Of a DNA stretch of 6,447 nucleotides, positions 1 to 5,649 are shown in pieces. The position numbers were made by a program, and so were the translations under genes. Under the pieces are notes generated by a model, which had not been told where the DNA came from, did not search any database, and worked only from the letters and a program-made list of their open reading frames with translations. The first letter of the stretch is position 1. Every line of letters starts with the position of its first letter. The DNA lies in the NCBI GenBank assembly GCA_016219235.1, contig JACRBO010000098.1:1-6447 (forward strand), read 5' to 3'. This DNA is from Chloroflexota bacterium (lineage in GTDB: Bacteria > Chloroflexota > Anaerolineae > Fen-1058).

Positions 1-2
1 TA

Positions 3-161
3 ACCTGGTTGTGCGCGCAAGTGCGCGCCGGAGAGCAGTCCCGGCTGGATTTTCGCGCGAGTGTCCGGGCGTGGCTGGCGCATGCCGCGCACGGCGACAC
101 GTGGCAATTGCGCCGGGCCATATTGGCGCGTTTGCCCCTCAGGCCGGAGCCTGCCCTATGA
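3..161 (+). CDS. C-terminal end of an upstream gene, cut by the window edge
   Basis: From base 3 the reading frame is open for 52 codons and ends at TGA 159-161. The peptide begins TWLCAQVRAGEQSR and ends ILARLPLRPEPAL. It has the Arg/Leu/Ala-rich amphipathic look of the tail of a glycosyltransferase or other cytoplasmic enzyme, but it is too short to assign a family. The best evidence that it is real is the junction: its TGA overlaps the ATG of the next gene in the sequence ATGA, the classic layout of translationally coupled operon genes. The competing frame that extends the next gene upstream to base 11 gives an Arg/Cys/Pro-rich, low-quality peptide, so I take this frame as the coding one. 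The product is unknown. From context it is probably part of the same surface-glycan operon. Confidence 0.6.
   Translation, partial: TWLCAQVRAGEQSRLDFRASVRAWLAHAAHGDTWQLRRAILARLPLRPEPAL
146..160 (+). promoter_or_regulatory. Ribosome binding site and ATGA coupling junction that set the glycosyltransferase start
   Basis: GGAG at 146-149 lies 8 bases before the ATG at 158-160. The same ATG overlaps the TGA of the upstream gene (159-161). This decides the start of the glycosyltransferase: the frame is open upstream to base 11, but those 49 codons lie over the end of the previous gene and are not credible protein. Confidence 0.6.
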
Positions 162-2188
162 GCGCGCCCATTCACGCATCACGCACCCGTGCGAAGCCGC
201 CCCGTAGGACGCACCACGCCTCGCCCGTTACGCATTACGCATTACGTATTACGCTGTTCGTTGTTCTGTTGTTGGCCGCTTATCTCCGCCTGAATCATCT
301 CGACTGGACTGAGTTCAAACTCGACGAAGCGCATCTGTCGCAACTGGCCTACGACATGGCGCGGCACGGCCAGATTCCGCTGACGGGCATCGGTTCGTCG
401 GTGGGCGTCGTCAATCCGCCGCTGGCGGCGTGGGTGCTGGCGATTCCGTATGCGATCTCGACCAGCCCGATCGTGGCGACGGGCTTCATCGCGGCGCTGA
501 ATGTGCTGGCGGTGATCGCGTGTTATGGGCTGGCGCGCAAGTCGTTTGACTCGCGTGGCGCGCGCGTGCAGAGCGCGGCGTTGATCGCAACATTGTTGTT
601 TGCGGTGTCGCCGTGGGCCGTTATCCATTCGCGCAAAGTGTGGGCGCAGGATTTATTGCCGCCATTTGTGATGTTATGGGCGTGGTTCGGCTATCGCGCG
701 TTTGTCGAAGGCAAACGCTGGTCGTTGATCGGGCACGGCTTGATGCTGGCCGCGGCAATCCAACTGCACTACTCCGCAGTATATTTGATCCCGGTGAGCG
801 CGGTGTGGTTCATCGCGTTTGTGAAGCGCGTGAAGTGGCAAGCGGTGGCCGTGACAGGTTTGCTCGTCGTGGCCGCGTTTGCGCCGTTTCTGATTGCGGA
901 TGGCTTGCGCGGGTGGCCCAGCGTGACGCGCCTGATGGCGATGACGTCGCAGCCGGTAACGGTGGATGATTCGACGCCGCATCTGGCGTGGATTACGACT
1001 ATCGGGCAGGAGATTCATTCGCTGGCGGGGCCGCAGGAGTTTGAGAATTATCGGGCGCAGATCATTCCCGCCGATGGACTGCTTATCCTCGAGGGCGTGC
1101 TGGTTCTTGTCGGATTGTTGCTGGCGCTGAGCGATGTCGTTCGATCGGCGATCGCACGCGCATGGTCATCACGCGGTTCGATCGGGTGGTGGCTGGCCGC
1201 GTGGCTGGTGCTGCCTATCGTGACGCAGTTTGGCCATCGCACGCCGGTGTATCCCCACTACTTTATCATTTTGTATCCGGTGCAGTTTTTGTTGATCGGT
1301 TGGTTAATCGCGCGATCGCCGAAGTGGCCGAAGTTCATCATGCTTGCCGCGCTGTTGGTGGTCGCTGCCGTGCAGACGCAGCACACACTGGTTTTGCAGA
1401 GTTTTCTGGCGTCGCGGCCCACGCCCGGCGGGGCGGGCCTGCCGATCGGCTATTACGAATCGATCGTGCGTGAGGCAGTGCAAGCGAAGACCGATCACAG
1501 CGCGGCGGAGATCATCATCAATACGCGCGGCGTCGATCCAGCGGTGGCTGAGTATCCGGCAATCTTTTCGTTTCTGTTGAACGACGTGCCGCATCGCTTT
1601 GTGGATGCGTTTGGTGCGGCCCGTGTCTTTCCGAAAGAAACGAACATTCAGATCGATTTCGTGCCCGATGGGGTGATGCCGCGCCCGGTGGTCGGGCGTG
1701 AGCCGATTGGGCGGGTGGCCCTGCGTGCGGGCGAGCAAGCGGCTGACATCTACGCGGTGTCGCCCTATGCTTCGCTCAAGTTTGGCACGACCGGCTTAGC
1801 GATGGCCCGCTGGGCGAACGGTGCAAGCGTGATGCTGGCGAATTCGGGTCGGTTGCTGTCGGGCCAGACGGGGACGATTGAGATCTACGTGCGCGTGGAC
1901 GAGGTGCCGGCACCTGCGCTGTATCAGTGGACGACCCAGTTGTTTGACAGGCAGGGCAAACGTTGGGCACAGATCGATATGGCGGTTTATCCAGCGGCCA
2001 ACTGGCAGCACGGCGACATCATCGGTTATGAATTTAGCCTTGATTTGCCGGGTGATTTGCCCCACGGCGAGTACGTGCTGCGGATCGGCCAGTACACGCT
2101 GCCAGATGTCGTGACCGTGCCGGTGATCGATATGGCGGGCTTGCCGCAGTCGGATGCGTTTGAATTCGAAGTGTCGGTGAACCCGTGA
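158..2188 (+). CDS. GT-C fold membrane glycosyltransferase, GT39/ArnT-like (PMT-type)
   Basis: A 676-residue multi-pass membrane protein, expected to move a sugar from a polyprenyl-phosphate donor to a lipid, glycan or protein on the outer face of the membrane. Seen: a basic N-terminus, TM1 at about 30-46, then an external loop with an Asp-Glu pair at 56-57 (FKLDEAHLSQLA) where GT-C enzymes carry their catalytic acid. Next come NPPLAAW near 86-92, the segment SPWAVIHSRKVWAQDLLPP at about 151-169 (an Arg/Asp/Pro loop typical of GT39 relatives), and further helices to about residue 410. The last 270 residues are largely soluble, beta-rich and probably external. ATG 158 was chosen for its GGAG site and ATGA overlap. 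The gene ends in a TGATG overlap with the YfhO-like gene, so the two are probably co-translated. Residues about 5-32 are encoded by a degenerate heptamer array. The fold is fairly sure; donor and acceptor cannot be told. Confidence 0.8.
   Translation: MSAPIHASRTRAKPPRRTHHASPVTHYALRITLFVVLLLAAYLRLNHLDWTEFKLDEAHLSQLAYDMARHGQIPLTGIGSSVGVVNPPLAAWVLAIPYAISTSPIVATGFIAALNVLAVIACYGLARKSFDSRGARVQSAALIATLLFAVSPWAVIHSRKVWAQDLLPPFVMLWAWFGYRAFVEGKRWSLIGHGLMLAAAIQLHYSAVYLIPVSAVWFIAFVKRVKWQAVAVTGLLVVAAFAPFLIADGLRGWPSVTRLMAMTSQPVTVDDSTPHLAWITTIGQEIHSLAGPQEFENYRAQIIPADGLLILEGVLVLVGLLLALSDVVRSAIARAWSSRGSIGWWLAAWLVLPIVTQFGHRTPVYPHYFIILYPVQFLLIGWLIARSPKWPKFIMLAALLVVAAVQTQHTLVLQSFLASRPTPGGAGLPIGYYESIVREAVQAKTDHSAAEIIINTRGVDPAVAEYPAIFSFLLNDVPHRFVDAFGAARVFPKETNIQIDFVPDGVMPRPVVGREPIGRVALRAGEQAADIYAVSPYASLKFGTTGLAMARWANGASVMLANSGRLLSGQTGTIEIYVRVDEVPAPALYQWTTQLFDRQGKRWAQIDMAVYPAANWQHGDIIGYEFSLDLPGDLPHGEYVLRIGQYTLPDVVTVPVIDMAGLPQSDAFEFEVSVNP
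171..254 (+). repeat. ATTACGC heptamer tandem array inside the glycosyltransferase N-terminus
   Basis: The clearest part is 227-254: four units GTTACGC, ATTACGC, ATTACGT, ATTACGC. In the same 7-base phase lie weaker units at 213 (ACCACGC) and 206 (AGGACGC), and two more at 171 and 178 (TTCACGC, ATCACGC). The three units between 185 and 205 and the one at 220 do not match well, so this is a decayed array or two clusters sharing a phase. It encodes the cytoplasmic leader just before TM1, reading VTHYALRIT. I recall THYALRI-type translations from other Chloroflexota proteins, but that is memory, not a search. Confidence 0.7.
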
Positions 2189-4473
2189 TGGCGCTGATCA
2201 AACGTGGCTGGCGTGACGGCGCGGCACTGTTTATCCTCGCGATCATCACCCTCGTTTTCTTCTGGCCGTTGGTTCTGCAAGGGCAATGGCTGCCGCAGGG
2301 CGGCGGCGATCTGGTCTCGTTCATGTGGCCGCAGTATTCGTTTGCGGCGGAATCGATCAAGAGCGGATCGCTGCCGTTGTGGAATCCGCAGTTGTATGCG
2401 GGTGCGCCGTTCCTTGCGGATAATCAATCGGGCCTACTGTATCCGATCAATCTGCTGGCTTTTGTGATCTTTCCGCAGATCACGTATCAGGTGATGGAAG
2501 GATTGGTGATCTTTCACGTCTGGCTGGCGGGCGCGTGTATGTATGCGGCACTGAGGGTGTGGCCCCCCCTCTGTCCCCCCCGTGAAAGGGGGGGTATGAA
2601 TGGGGGGGCGGCCCCCACCCCTGCCCCCCCCGAAAACGATAAGGCTGTTTTCAGGGGAGGGGCATTAATCGGCGCGATCGCGTTTATGCTCAATGATGTG
2701 CTGATCACGCACATCGGTAACTTGAATCTGATCGCGGTGGCGGCGTGGCTGCCATTGATTCTGGCGTTGTTTGCGCGTGGTCTGGCGCGTGGCAGTGCGC
2801 GAACGACGGTGTTGTCCGGTGTAGTATTTGCCCTCGCGCTGCTGGCCGGACATGCGCAGATGACGGCGATCACGGCCATTGGATTGATCGTGGTCGGCAT
2901 GTGGCAATTTGCCCGCGCAGGGAGTTGGCGTGAACGGGGCCGCGTGATCGGGCTGGCCACACTGGCATTGATCGTGGCGTTTGGCTTGAGCGCGGTGCAA
3001 CTGCTGCCGTCGCTGGAGATGACGCGCTTTTCGCTGCGAGCGGGTTTATCGTATGAAGAAGCGACCGCGTACAGCCTGCCGCCGATTGCGCTGGCATCGA
3101 CCTTCTCGCCGCTGTTGTTTGGCCGGGGCGCGAGCGGCTTCGTCGGAACATGGCAGCGCGTGGAGACGAGTTACATTGGCCTCGTGCCGTTGTTCTTGAT
3201 CGGTTTTGCGTTCACACGCAAGCGATCGAATCCGGCGTGGCTGTTTGCGGCATTAAGTCTCATTGGTTTGCTCATTGCATTGGGCAAGTACACGCCGATC
3301 TATTCATTGATTCATGCGCTGCCGGTGTTGGGTGGTTTGCGTGTACCCGCACGCTTTATCCTGCTGACGAATTTCTCGCTGGCGGCGCTGGCGGCGCTGG
3401 GCCTGCAACGTCTCATGACAGAATCGTTTCCGGTTAAGCGCGTGTTGGGTTGGGGCGGGGCGTTAACGATTGGCGGTGTGCTGATCTTGATCGTCGCCTA
3501 TCAATCTGTCGGTGCGAGCGATCACAGTAATAACCTCACTTTGGCTCTGTCTTGCCTGTTATTTGTCGCGCTGGCAATAGCCGTTCTGTGGCTGAAGGCA
3601 AAATCAGCAATCAGCAATCAGCAATCAGCAATTGCATTGGTGTTTCTCGCCGCTATGGAACTCATCGCGCTCGGCTCAACGGTCGAAGTCGAACGCAACG
3701 ATCCGACTTTGGGCTATCAGCATCAGGCCGTGATCGATTTTCTGCGCGCCGATGGAAATGTGTTTCGCATCGAGAATGCGTCGAGCGCGTGGCAGCCGGA
3801 CGCGGCGCTGATGCACGGGCTGAACGACATCGGCGGCATCTTCAATCCGCTGGGTTTGGCGAATTACGAGACATATCGCGGCGGGATGGGCAATCGCGGC
3901 TCGGCGCTGTACAACTTCCTCGGCGCGAAGTACGTGCTGGCGAACAAGGATGCGCCGCCGGGGGATGCGGCCTTTGTGCCGGTGTTCAATGCTGATCCGC
4001 AGATCGATGTGTACCTTAACACGAAGGCCTTACCGAGGGCGATGTTGATCGATGAGGCGCAGATCGTGCGATCAGGCGAGGAAGCATGGCAGGCTATTCA
4101 TGCGCCGGAGTTCGATCCGTCGAAGTCGGCGGTGATCGAAAGTGCAGAAGACTTCACGGTAGGACCAGTGAGCGGCGATAAGACGCTGGCCTTTGGGGCC
4201 GTGCAGAACAATCGGGTGGAGTTGGCCGTAACGACTTCTGCGCCAACGCTGTTGGTGATGAGCGACGTGTTTTATCCGGGTTGGATCGCGACGATCGATG
4301 ATCAACAGACCGAGATATATCCGGCGAATTTTGCCTTTCGCGCGGTGCGCGTACCCGCCGGCGTGCATCGGGTGGTGTTTGAGTTTGTGCCGCTGTCCTG
4401 GAAGATCGGCGTGTTGATCAGCGGGGTGACGGCCGCGGCGCTGCTGATCGGGCTGGCGCGGCGGAAGCGATAG
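2188..4473 (+). CDS. YfhO-family multi-pass membrane protein (predicted GT-C type glycosyltransferase)
   Basis: A 761-residue polytopic protein. YfhO relatives in Firmicutes add sugars to lipoteichoic acid or similar outer-surface polymers; here the acceptor is unknown. Seen: TM1 at about 11-30; a first external loop with the family signature GGGDLVSFMWPQ (Asp 41), then GSLPLWNPQLYAGAPF and QSGLLYPINLL; about ten further helices; from about residue 495 an external domain (VIDFLRADGNVFRI, LNDIGGIFNPLG); and a closing beta-rich part ending PAGVHRVVFEFVPLSW before a last TM (about 738-756) and a basic tail. ATG 2188 overlaps the previous TGA (TGATG), with a weak GGTGA at 2175. A GTG at 2185 would add one residue. 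Residues about 126-157 and 472-483 come from two inserted repeats, both in loops between helices. No frame break is seen, so it is probably functional. Confidence 0.85.
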   Translation: MALIKRGWRDGAALFILAIITLVFFWPLVLQGQWLPQGGGDLVSFMWPQYSFAAESIKSGSLPLWNPQLYAGAPFLADNQSGLLYPINLLAFVIFPQITYQVMEGLVIFHVWLAGACMYAALRVWPPLCPPRERGGMNGGAAPTPAPPENDKAVFRGGALIGAIAFMLNDVLITHIGNLNLIAVAAWLPLILALFARGLARGSARTTVLSGVVFALALLAGHAQMTAITAIGLIVVGMWQFARAGSWRERGRVIGLATLALIVAFGLSAVQLLPSLEMTRFSLRAGLSYEEATAYSLPPIALASTFSPLLFGRGASGFVGTWQRVETSYIGLVPLFLIGFAFTRKRSNPAWLFAALSLIGLLIALGKYTPIYSLIHALPVLGGLRVPARFILLTNFSLAALAALGLQRLMTESFPVKRVLGWGGALTIGGVLILIVAYQSVGASDHSNNLTLALSCLLFVALAIAVLWLKAKSAISNQQSAIALVFLAAMELIALGSTVEVERNDPTLGYQHQAVIDFLRADGNVFRIENASSAWQPDAALMHGLNDIGGIFNPLGLANYETYRGGMGNRGSALYNFLGAKYVLANKDAPPGDAAFVPVFNADPQIDVYLNTKALPRAMLIDEAQIVRSGEEAWQAIHAPEFDPSKSAVIESAEDFTVGPVSGDKTLAFGAVQNNRVELAVTTSAPTLLVMSDVFYPGWIATIDDQQTEIYPANFAFRAVRVPAGVHRVVFEFVPLSWKIGVLISGVTAAALLIGLARRKR
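2561..2662 (+). repeat. G-run/C-run palindromic element inserted in frame in the YfhO-like gene
   Basis: Homopolymer runs are arranged as hairpins: C7 at 2575-2581, loop GTGAAA, G7 at 2588-2594; then G7 at 2602-2608 facing C5 at 2612-2616; then C8 at 2624-2631 leading into GAAAAC (2632-2637), a nine-base loop and GTTTTC (2647-2652), followed by AGGGGAGGGG. It adds about 33 codons rich in Pro, Gly, Arg and Ala between two membrane helices (after YAALRVW and before GGALIGAIAFML), where family members have only a short loop. It resembles the G/C-run intergenic repeats I remember from Chloroflexota and cyanobacteria. No transposase or target duplication is seen. Confidence 0.7.
3602..3635 (+). 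repeat. AATCAGC heptamer tandem array inside the YfhO-like gene
   Basis: Four perfect AATCAGC units at 3602-3629 are followed by a degenerate AATTGC. They encode SAISNQQSAI (residues 473-482) in the short loop between two membrane helices (…AVLWLKAK before, LVFLAAMELIAL after). The unit differs from the ATTACGC array at 171-254 but has the same 7-base length and is equally free of stops in this direction. The peptide cycle SAISNQQ is one I recall as a recurrent translation of this repeat type in Chloroflexota and cyanobacteria. Confidence 0.8.
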
Positions 4474-4474
4474 T

Positions 4475-4503
4475 TTGTCTGTCACACTGGCTGGTGCTAC
4501 AAT
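4475..4503 (+). promoter_or_regulatory. Sigma-70-type promoter with extended -10
   Basis: The -35 TTGTCT (4475-4480) and -10 TACAAT (4498-4503) are separated by exactly 17 bases, and TG at 4495-4496 gives an extended -10 (TGCTACAAT). Transcription would begin near 4510, leaving a leader of about 58 bases before the ATG at 4568. It starts right after the TAG of the YfhO-like gene (4471-4473), so the small gene has its own promoter as well as possible read-through. Confidence 0.6.
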
Positions 4504-4567
4504 CAATTGGCGGCCCGCCGCTATAGCGCCGCATTGCCTCAGCGTCACTCACACAAGGAGAGCACTC

Positions 4568-4795
4568 ATGGCACAAACACCGAATCGGAATGCCCCTGAA
4601 CAGCGGTTGCGATTTCTGCGGTTTGGCCTGATTGTCGTGGTCGCAATGGCTTTTGCGATTGGGACGGCCACCAGCCTGTTCAGCCAGGCGGGTGACATGG
4701 GCGCCGCGCTGGTACAGGGCCTCATCTGGGGCGTTGGGACGGCCGTGGTAGCGGTGATCGTTTACCTGGTGTACCAGAAGGTCGTCTTGAAGTAG
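4568..4795 (+). CDS. Small two-helix membrane protein, 75 residues, function unknown
   Basis: ATG 4568 has a near-ideal ribosome binding site, AAGGAG at 4555-4560 with 7 bases spacing, which fixes the start even though the frame is open back to 4475. The protein has a polar, basic N-terminus (MAQTPNRNAPEQRLRFLR), TM1 at about 19-38, a short loop with one Asp (SQAGDMGAA), TM2 at about 48-70 rich in Gly and Val, and a basic end YQKVVLK. Both ends are basic, so both probably face the cytoplasm, with a short outside hairpin. It has its own promoter and a strong terminator, making it a compact, probably well-expressed single-gene unit. I do not recognise a family. It could be a small accessory subunit or an envelope-stress membrane protein, but nothing in the sequence decides this. 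Confidence 0.8.
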   Translation: MAQTPNRNAPEQRLRFLRFGLIVVVAMAFAIGTATSLFSQAGDMGAALVQGLIWGVGTAVVAVIVYLVYQKVVLK

Positions 4796-4811
4796 TGAAC
4801 TGCCGCCAGGC

Positions 4812-4847
4812 AATCGGGGCAGGCTGACAGCCTGCCCCGATTTTTTT
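4812..4847 (+). terminator. Strong Rho-independent terminator
   Basis: A 14-bp perfect stem pairs 4812-4825 with 4829-4842 around a three-base loop (GAC), and a run of seven T (4841-4847) follows. It is rich in G-C pairs (GGGGCAGGCT against AGCCTGCCCC). It lies 16 bases after the stop of the 75-residue protein gene and should end that transcript. The opposite strand lacks a full U-run, so I assign it to the plus strand only. Confidence 0.9.
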
Positions 4848-4871
4848 GGTCCACGTCGGAGAGTTGCCTCA

Positions 4872-5354
4872 ATGTACGCACGATTCAAACGCTGGATCTA
4901 CAGGGGCGGACGTCCCAATCTGGTTGCGCGGGTGATGAATCGGGGTTGGGCGATTGTCCACTCTCTGGGCGTTGCCCCTGACTACTTCGTTACATTGGAA
5001 GTCGTCGGGCGACGGTCGGGTCGCACCATCTCGTTTCCGCTGGCGATGGTGGTGATCGATCGCGAGCGTTATCTCGTCTCTATGCTGGGCGAAGAAGCCT
5101 CGTGGGTACGAAACATTCGCGCCGCCGACGGACTGGCTCGCTTGCGGCACGGTCGAAGCGAAAACGTGCGACTGGTGGAAGTACCGGTCGAGCGTCGTGC
5201 GCCGATTCTGAAGGCTTACCTGAAGATCGCGCCGGGCGCACGGCCTCACATCCCAGTGGACAAAGATGCGCCAGTTGAACAGTTTGAGGCAATCGCGGCG
5301 CAGTTTCCGGTGTTTCAGGTGGTGTTGGCTCTAACCGTAGCGCGTGATGTTTGA
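4872..5354 (+). CDS. Deazaflavin (F420)-dependent nitroreductase/quinone reductase family protein (DUF385/Ddn-like)
   Basis: A 160-residue soluble protein of the split-barrel, flavin-reductase-like fold. Family members bind reduced F420 (or a related flavin) and pass hydride to quinones or nitro compounds, often at the membrane face. Seen: a basic N-terminal helix region (FKRWIYRGGRPNLVARVMNR, 5-24), the signature VGRRSGRTISFPLAM (45-59) that contacts the cofactor phosphate tail, YLVSMLGEEASWVRNIRAA (67-85) with the family Trp 78 and Asn 81, and a C-terminal motif PGARPHIPVDKDAP (121-134). ATG 4872 follows GGAGAG at 4858-4863, spaced 8 bases. Relatives usually end soon after the PVF motif (here 146-148); the last 10 or so residues (VLALTVARDV) look like foreign tail gained where a YfhO-like relic joins. 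Family assignment is good; use of F420 rather than FMN is inferred. Confidence 0.85.
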   Translation: MYARFKRWIYRGGRPNLVARVMNRGWAIVHSLGVAPDYFVTLEVVGRRSGRTISFPLAMVVIDRERYLVSMLGEEASWVRNIRAADGLARLRHGRSENVRLVEVPVERRAPILKAYLKIAPGARPHIPVDKDAPVEQFEAIAAQFPVFQVVLALTVARDV

Positions 5355-5481
5355 GTTCGAGCCGGTGTCGTGGCGTATCTGTTGGGAGCTAACGGCTGTG
5401 ACGCTGCTCGGATTGGTATGGTTTTGCATGACAGCGTGCACTTGTGGCGAGTCACATGCGTGGGATGCATCCATCACCTAA
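5344..5481 (+). pseudogene. Relic of the C-terminus of a second YfhO-like protein
   Basis: The frame through 5344 reads VMFEFEPVSWRICWEL, then TAVTLLGLVW. It lines up with the end of the YfhO-like protein in this window (VVFEFVPLSWKIGVLI, then SGVTAAALLIGL), with about 11 of 25 residues identical and clear base similarity at 5344-5380 against 4374-4410. A TAG (5338-5340) lies just upstream in the same frame and TAA follows at 5479-5481. Only the final strand and last membrane helix survive. After LVW the sequence degenerates into Cys/Trp-rich residues. The relic overlaps the last codons of the nitroreductase-like gene. The divergence suggests an old paralogue or a remnant left by deletion, not a fresh copy. 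An ATG at 5347 could in principle start a 44-residue peptide, but I see no reason to believe it is made. Confidence 0.6.
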
Positions 5482-5649
5482 CGCTGACGTTTCAGCCACA
5501 CTCAGGCCACGCTGACCGTGGCAATGACCGCGTGCCGTACCACTTGTTCAGGAGTGCGCGTGTTGGCACTGCCTAAACACCGGATTAGGCACAAACACGA
5601 CCTTTCCGGTGCTCAGAGTATTCAGCAGCACTTTGTGACACTGAGCATC
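5482..5649. other. Non-coding junction between GC-rich backbone and AT-rich segment, with small inverted repeats
   Basis: I find no credible gene here. There are several short inverted repeats: GCCACG/CGTGGC (5506-5511, 5517-5522), TGCCTAA/TTAGGCA (5570-5576, 5585-5591), CACCGG/CCGGTG (5578-5583, 5606-5611) and TGCTCAG/CTGAGCA (5610-5616, 5641-5647). None is followed by a convincing T-run on either strand, so a terminator for the converging genes cannot be claimed, though the last pair sits just past the minus-strand stop. Composition turns AT-rich across this stretch. A direct ACGCTGAC pair occurs at 5481 and 5510. Confidence 0.4.

Noticed and set aside
11..157. N-terminal extension of the glycosyltransferase starting at GTG 11
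   Set aside because: The peptide is Arg/Cys/Pro-rich and unlike the family, and it overlies a better coding frame. ATG 158 has a GGAG site and an ATGA overlap.
242..628. Minus-strand frame of 128 codons
   Set aside because: A shadow of the glycosyltransferase: very rich in Arg, His and Gln, as expected from the complement of GC-rich coding DNA, with no ribosome binding site.
2514..2960. Minus-strand frame of 148 codons opposite the YfhO-like gene
   Set aside because: Antisense shadow with low-complexity Pro/Ala/Arg content. The plus-strand frame carries the family motifs.
4072..4888. Minus-strand frames spanning the YfhO end, the small gene and the terminator
   Set aside because: They run through a strong plus-strand promoter, ribosome binding site and terminator, and the peptides are Arg/His/Gln-rich.
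5463..5472. Perfect palindrome GGATGCATCC as an operator
   Set aside because: It is only 10 bases, lies inside the gene relic and not near a promoter, so chance is a sufficient explanation.
5370..5576. Plus-strand frame of 68 codons after the reductase gene
   Set aside because: It runs out of frame over the YfhO relic, has no good ribosome binding site, and its His/Cys-rich peptide has no protein-like pattern.
5570..5647. Attachment site or terminator made of the inverted repeats
   Set aside because: No T-run, no direct repeat of useful length, no tRNA end and no integrase in the window. Kept only as a description of the junction.
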